Positions 60,329 through 64,000 of a stretch of 64,000 nt of DNA are shown one piece after another. Source of the DNA: CAUZIZ01 sp965218775 (GTDB taxonomy: Bacteria > Acidobacteriota > UBA6911 > RPQK01 > JAJDTT01); contig CBDCLS010000001.1 in assembly GCA_965218775.1 (NCBI GenBank), positions 62,001 through 126,000 of the forward strand. Direction: 5' to 3'. Numbering within the stretch: the stretch's first letter is position 1; each line of letters starts with the position of its first letter. A program made the position numbers and the translations under genes. The notes beneath the pieces were generated by a model. That model worked only from the letters and a program-made list of their open reading frames with translations. It was not told the DNA's origin and did not search any database.

Positions 60329-60603
60329 CTAGTACCATGTCGCACATGTAGTGTCGGGTTTGTGGCGAGCGCGACGGCGTCGAGGGCGGAAACGACGACG
60401 ACGCGATGTTTTTCATCGTGGAGGAGGAGAGACAAAGCCATCGGCCCGTCCCGTCGCCACCCACGGGGCAGACGGGGGTTGCGGACGATCTCTGTGTTGG
60501 TCGTCGTCAAAGATGGCCAAGCATCGTCTTCCTCCTCCCGCCTTGATCTCGCCTCGCAAGCCCCATCTGCAAACCCGCCACTACATGTGTGACATGGTAC
60601 TAG
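60329..60603. mobile_element. Palindromic MITE-like element between CTAG sites (267 bp)
   Basis: Ends read TACCATGTC, one varied base, CACATGTAGTG, one varied base, CGGGTTTG: 28 of 30 bases match between the left end (from 60333) and the complement of the right end (to 60599). CTAG borders both ends (60329-60332, 60600-60603). No coding capacity; the inside is a low-complexity purine/pyrimidine stretch. Its ends differ from the other elements here, so its source transposase is unknown. Confidence 0.62.
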
Positions 60604-60721
60604 GCTCGCTCATCTGGTCCTCTCATGCCCGGTCCTTTGAGGCAAAATGCCCTTCCGTCCGGGTATGGGTTACTCTCGGTCGAAATCATCGTTGCGACCG
60701 GACATGAGAAGTCCAGACTAG

Positions 60722-62551
60722 CCTCGATTTCCACGGCAGTACAAATGACGCCTTTCCGCTTCGAGCCCCCCGCCAGAATCCTTGATCGGCGCGACTTGCG
60801 CCTGCTGTGTTTCCACCTACGTTAGTAAATAGAAGTACCTATTTGGATAGAGAGGTAATCCTATACCTAAAACCTGATCAAGGGACGATCCCCACGTGAA
60901 TGCTAGAAAAGTCTGGATATGAGGCAGAATAGAACCCTATCAAAGGCTGAGCATTTTCTGTCATTCATATCTAGTATAGTTATAGTTTGGAATACAGTAA
61001 TCGGAATGGACTAACTAATGACACCCGACCGACCGCTCCGGAGGCCCAATTCTTCCTGGCCCCCGAATCGCCTCTGCAGCGCCAGTATGAGGCCTTGCGC
61101 TGCTTTTTCGTCGAAGGCTTGCCCTCGCAGCAGGTCGCCACTCGCTTCGGCTATTCCCCAGGAGCCTTCCGCGTCCTCTGTCATCAGTTTCGCCATGATC
61201 TCAGCAAGCGCGCCCGCTTCTTTCAGGCGATTCGCCGGGGGCCTCAAGCGGCGCCCGCCCGCGATCGGGTGCGGGAACGGGCCGTCGCCCTGCGCAAGCG
61301 AAACCTCTCGGTCTACGATATCCAACGCGAGTTGGCCGCCGCCGGCCATTCCATCAGCATCAATGCGTTATCGATCCTGCTGCGAGAGGAGGGCTTCGCC
61401 CGACTGCCCCGGCGTCGGGATGAGCAACGCCCCGCCACCCTCAAGCCCGAAGCAGCAGCCATCGCCGACGTGCGGCAGATCAATCTGGCCCCGCGCAGCT
61501 TTCGCACCCGGGTCGGCGGTCTGTTTCTGTTCGTCCCGCTGATGCGATCGATCGATCTCGGGGCGGTGCTGCAGCCCCCCCGCCTTCCCGGCTCCCAAAT
61601 GATTCCCGCCGAGCAGGCCGTGCGCACCCTGCTGGCTCTGAAGCTGCTGGGCATCGAAAGAAAAAGTCATGTCATGGATCGGGTCTTTGACGAGGGCATC
61701 GCCCTTTTTGCCGGTCTCAATGTGGTGCCCAAGCGCTCCTACCTGGCCGCCTACAGCTCCCGGGTCGACCGACGCGCCAACCTGCGCCTCATGGGAGCCT
61801 GGTTTGAGCAGGTCCAAGCCGCCGGCCTGCCCCGGGGCTCTTCCTTCGATCTGGACTTTCACACCGTCCCCGCCAATAGCCAGCAGGAACCTTTGGACAA
61901 ACACTATGTCTCTTCCCGCAGCCGCAGCCAAAAAGGCATCCTCGTTTTTTTGGCTCGGGACGCCACCGAGCGTGTCTTATGCTACGCCAATGCGGGTGTC
62001 CCCCGGGCCGATCGAGCCGACGAGGTGCAACGCTTCGTCCAGTTCTGGCACCAACACAGCGGTCAGCCTCCGGCCGAACTCGTCTTCGATTCCCAGTTGA
62101 CCACCTATGCTCATCTGAACCGCCTCAACCAACAGGGCATTGGCTTTATCACCCTGCGCCGCCGCTCCCAAAAAATGCTGGGCCAGATCTGGAGCCGCCC
62201 CGCCTCCGCCTGGCACCGCATCACCTTACCCGCCCTGACTCGGATCTTTCGCACCCCCAAAGTCCTGGACCAGCGGATCGTCCTGAAACATTACGAAGGT
62301 CCCCTGCGCCAGCTCACCCTCATGGAACTCGGTCACGAAGAACCGACCGTCCTACTGACCAACCATCTGCGCCGCGCCCCCTCGACTCTGATCACCCGCT
62401 ATGCCCAACGCATGCTCATCGAAAATGGCATCTCCGAAGCCATCCAGTTCTTTCACCTGGACGCGCTCTCTTCGATGGTGGGACTCAAAGTGGATTTTGA
62501 CCTCCAGATCACCCTCATGGCCAGCTCCCTATATCGACTCATGGCCGAGAA
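60722..62551 (+). mobile_element. Second copy of the 2.1-kb IS, 3' end missing
   Basis: Begins with CCTCGATTTCCACGG directly after CTAG (60718-60721) and follows the copy at 30115-32214 (reverse orientation) almost base for base until 62551, where similarity ends abruptly within the transposase gene. The remaining about 270 bp, including the other terminal repeat, are lost. Only one end is left, so it can no longer transpose on its own. Confidence 0.88.
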
Positions 62552-62579
62552 TGTAACGCGTCACGTTCGTGCCCTTTGA
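60987..62579 (+). pseudogene. Truncated transposase of the 2.1-kb IS
   Basis: 530 residues, the first about 521 identical to the intact copy except for one His-to-Arg change (LRRRSQKM against LRRHSQKM), then nine unrelated residues (NVTRHVRAL) and a stop. All three DDE residues are still present but about 70 C-terminal residues are absent. The start is a TTG as in the intact copy. Confidence 0.85.
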
Positions 62580-62660
62580 GTTCGCAGGATAAATTCCGCC
62601 AAGTTTTTCGATTTAGAGCCTGCCTTCCGAAGGGGTCTGGAAGAAGTGTGGGAAAGCCAG

Positions 62661-62703
62661 GATAGGATACTTCCGTGGGTAGGGGCGAAGGGTATCCTAT
62701 CCC
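62661..62703. repeat. Perfect 11-bp inverted repeat
   Basis: GGATAGGATAC (62661-62671) and its complement GTATCCTATCC (62693-62703) with 21 bases between. No run of T follows on either strand, so it is not an ordinary intrinsic terminator. A binding or replication site for the neighbouring module is possible; this is inference. Confidence 0.6.
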
Positions 62704-62830
62704 GCTGTGGGGAGGCTTGAGCGAAGGCTGAGGAAAGAGCGGAACGCCCCGACGGCGTCGTCGGGGCCACGTCGCATAGATAGGCCGAGGGCTTCGGCTC
62801 CGAAAGCTGAGGGGGATTGGGGGGAGCAAG

Positions 62831-62866
62831 AAAAAGGCCCCGCCAAAGAGTCCGCTCTGGCGGGGC
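62831..62866 (-). terminator. Intrinsic terminator of the RepA-like gene
   Basis: On the minus strand GCCCCGCCA, a 12-base loop, TGGCGGGGC, then CCTTTTTC. The stem is nine GC-rich pairs. It lies about 60 bases after the stop of the gene ending at 62925. Confidence 0.75.
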
Positions 62867-62924
62867 GAGGCCGAACGATGAAGGCTGAGATTCAGCTTCC
62901 GTCGCGTCAGCCCTCGGGCCTGCT

Positions 62925-63938
62925 TCAACCCGCAGGCGGGGTTTGCCGGCGGCGCGACCCGGCGGCAAAGTCGGGGGGAAGACGGTAGCGGCCCTGGTCC
63001 CGAAGGATGCGTCCCTGCTCGGAGGCCTGGGTCATGGCGAGCTGAGCGGTGCGCTTGGAGCAATCACAGGTGCGCATGATCTGATCCCGGAGCTGATTGT
63101 AGCCGGCGCTAGCCCCCAGGTGATGAAGCGCGTCCTGGACATCGGTGCTTTGGACCTTCCGGCGGGAAGGAGCCGGGGTGGGGGCTTGGCCGCTGGGGTG
63201 AAACCATAAGGTGGCGGGATCGAGACGGAGCCGACGGGGAGAGAGGGCGGGGGCGTATCGGAACTGAAAGCACAGTTCCAGGGAGTTGGGCAGGGCCGAA
63301 GGGCGCCGCAGTAACAGATAGCTGTCGCCGACGGCGTGCAGGGCACTGGAGCCGCGAAGGGCGCTTCCGACCTCGTGCCGAGCGACGGATTTGCGCACGT
63401 GATGGACGACGATCAGGGCGGCTTGGGAGGCCTGGCGCAAGCGCAGCAAACTCTGGCACAAAGCGGCCATGGCGCGGGTGTCGTTTTCGTCCTGATCATG
63501 AGCGGAGTAGAGAGGATCGAGCACGAGGACTTGGGCCTGTGCCGTGCGGGCGGCGGCCAGAAAATGATTCAGACCGTCGTGAGTGCTCAGGAGATGCCCG
63601 GTGGCGCAGGTATCCACCCAGAGATTGTCATCGGCGGCCGAGCCGAGCGTCTGGCGCATCTGAGCCAATCGAGCCGCAAAGGCCTCCAGGGGAAGCTCGA
63701 ACTGACAGAGCAGGACCCGAGCAGGAGCGGGAATGTCAAAGCCGGTTCGGGAAGAGCCGGCCGCCAGGGCCAAGGCCAAGTTGGCGACCAGCAGGGACTT
63801 GCCCACCTTGGGCTCACCGCCCACGAAGAGAATCCCCTGAGCCGGCAGCAGGGAGGGCCCGATCAGGGCCGGATCGGGGGTGGGATTCCAGCGCATCAGC
63901 TGGGAGAGGGACAGGACCGTTTGGGACGGGGCGCTCAC
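62925..63938 (-). CDS. RepA-like AAA (RecA-fold) ATPase
   Basis: 337 residues. Walker A in FVGGEPKVGKSLLVANLALALAAG and Walker B in VLVLDPLYSAHDQDENDTRAMAALCQSLLRL, then LIVVHHVRKSVARHEVGSALRGSSALHAVGDSYLLLRR. This AAA_25 pattern belongs to hexameric replicative helicases of plasmid RepA type and related mobile-element ATPases. The C-terminus (about 260-337) is a winged-helix-like segment (TDVQDALHHLGASAGYNQLRDQIMRTCDCSKRTAQLAMTQASEQGRILRDQGRYRLPP). The start is a GTG at 63938 overlapping the preceding stop (GTGA). Composition is more GC-rich than the flagellar genes, consistent with a mobile replicon. Confidence 0.75.
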   Translation of the reverse strand: MSAPSQTVLSLSQLMRWNPTPDPALIGPSLLPAQGILFVGGEPKVGKSLLVANLALALAAGSSRTGFDIPAPARVLLCQFELPLEAFAARLAQMRQTLGSAADDNLWVDTCATGHLLSTHDGLNHFLAAARTAQAQVLVLDPLYSAHDQDENDTRAMAALCQSLLRLRQASQAALIVVHHVRKSVARHEVGSALRGSSALHAVGDSYLLLRRPSALPNSLELCFQFRYAPALSPRRLRLDPATLWFHPSGQAPTPAPSRRKVQSTDVQDALHHLGASAGYNQLRDQIMRTCDCSKRTAQLAMTQASEQGRILRDQGRYRLPPDFAAGSRRRQTPPAG

Positions 63939-64000
63939 AGTAAGACCTCCGGGGCGGCCTCCAGAACCAGGGCTTCACCGACTTGATTGCTTTTACGTGA
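63935..64000 (-). CDS. C-terminal end of an upstream gene, partial
   Basis: Only 21 codons and a stop are inside the window (SRKSNQVGEALVLEAAPEVLL). The stop overlaps the GTG of the RepA-like gene, indicating a coupled pair. No family can be assigned from this length; in comparable modules a small DNA-binding protein occupies this place. Confidence 0.4.
   Translation of the reverse strand, partial: SRKSNQVGEALVLEAAPEVLL

Larger units (their letters stand above)
60055..60721. other. Region upstream of fliL holding a promoter and a palindromic element, no gene
   Basis: 667 bases. Contains the fliL sigma-54 promoter (60088-60104), a 267-bp palindromic element (60333-60599) and a CTAG that borders the truncated IS copy. 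Open frames here are products of the repeat sequence. Confidence 0.6.
62580..62924. other. Non-coding joint between IS remnant and replication module
   Basis: 345 bases. Contains a long hairpin (62661-62703) and the terminator of the minus-strand RepA-like gene (62831-62866). No gene recognised. Confidence 0.5.

Noticed and set aside
60351..60707. Open frames within the palindromic element
   Set aside because: Composition is repetitive, they use the inverted repeats as codons, and no start signal is present.
1..64000. tRNA, rRNA, riboswitch and CRISPR loci
   Set aside because: None could be recognised by eye; a covariance-model search would be needed to exclude small RNAs.

Overview
The window reads as the chromosome of a flagellated Gram-negative bacterium, probably Acidobacteriota or a related phylum. 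That placement is inference. It rests on DUF1501 and DUF1549/DUF1553 secreted proteins, a complete polar-type flagellar gene set (FlhF/FlhG, outer-membrane ring genes flgH and flgI), a csrA-fliW pair, and moderate-to-high GC. No rRNA or tRNA gene was seen, so the phylum cannot be fixed from the sequence alone.

Layout. 1-3.0 kb: an IS256-family transposase cut by the window edge and apparently inserted in a host gene, a small secreted protein, and a 175-bp miniature inverted-repeat element (MITE). 3.1-11.9 kb: a sodium:solute symporter, a DUF1549/DUF1553 gene (frameshifted) with a DUF1501 gene and a carboxymuconolactone-decarboxylase-like gene, a cyclase-family hydrolase, an amidohydrolase and a small membrane protein. 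12.1-18.4 kb (+): motA, a REC/HD-GYP regulator, flagellin, flaG, fliD, fliS and a FliT-like chaperone gene. 18.6-35.2 kb (+): a flagellin-glycosylation island with a Maf/DUF115 transferase, pseB, pseC, a NeuB-SpsF fusion, a class III aminotransferase, pseG, a GT2, a radical SAM protein, an ATP-grasp gene split by a 2.1-kb insertion sequence, and a frameshifted GH57-like gene. 35.2-60.1 kb (-): dus, a second MITE, then three flagellar operons: flgF-G-A-H-I-J-[IS1380]-flgM-orf-flgN-flgK-flgL-fliW-csrA; flhA-flhF-flhG-fliA-fliM-fliN-orf-orf; and fliL-fliN-fliO-fliP-fliQ-fliR-flhB. 60.1-64.0 kb: a palindromic element, a truncated second copy of the 2.1-kb IS, and part of a RepA-like replication module.

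Regulation can be read directly. Sigma-54 (-24/-12) promoters precede the fliL, flhA and flgF operons and the glycosylation gene pair. Sigma-28-type promoters precede fliC, flgM and probably the HD-GYP gene. The flagellin leader holds a CsrA-type hairpin (GGA in the loop) plus a GGA in the Shine-Dalgarno, and csrA-fliW lie in the same window, so the CsrA-FliW-flagellin feedback circuit known from Bacillus is probably present. FlgM and FliA (anti-sigma factor and sigma-28) are both encoded here.

Mobile DNA is the second theme. The IS1380-family element has a 4-bp CTAA target duplication and ends CCCGGATTTCTCA. The two MITEs end in CCCGCATTTCTCA and are flanked by CTAG, so they look mobilisable by an IS1380-type transposase. 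The 2.1-kb IS also sits in CTAG and splits the ATP-grasp gene so precisely that removing it with one CTAG restores the frame.
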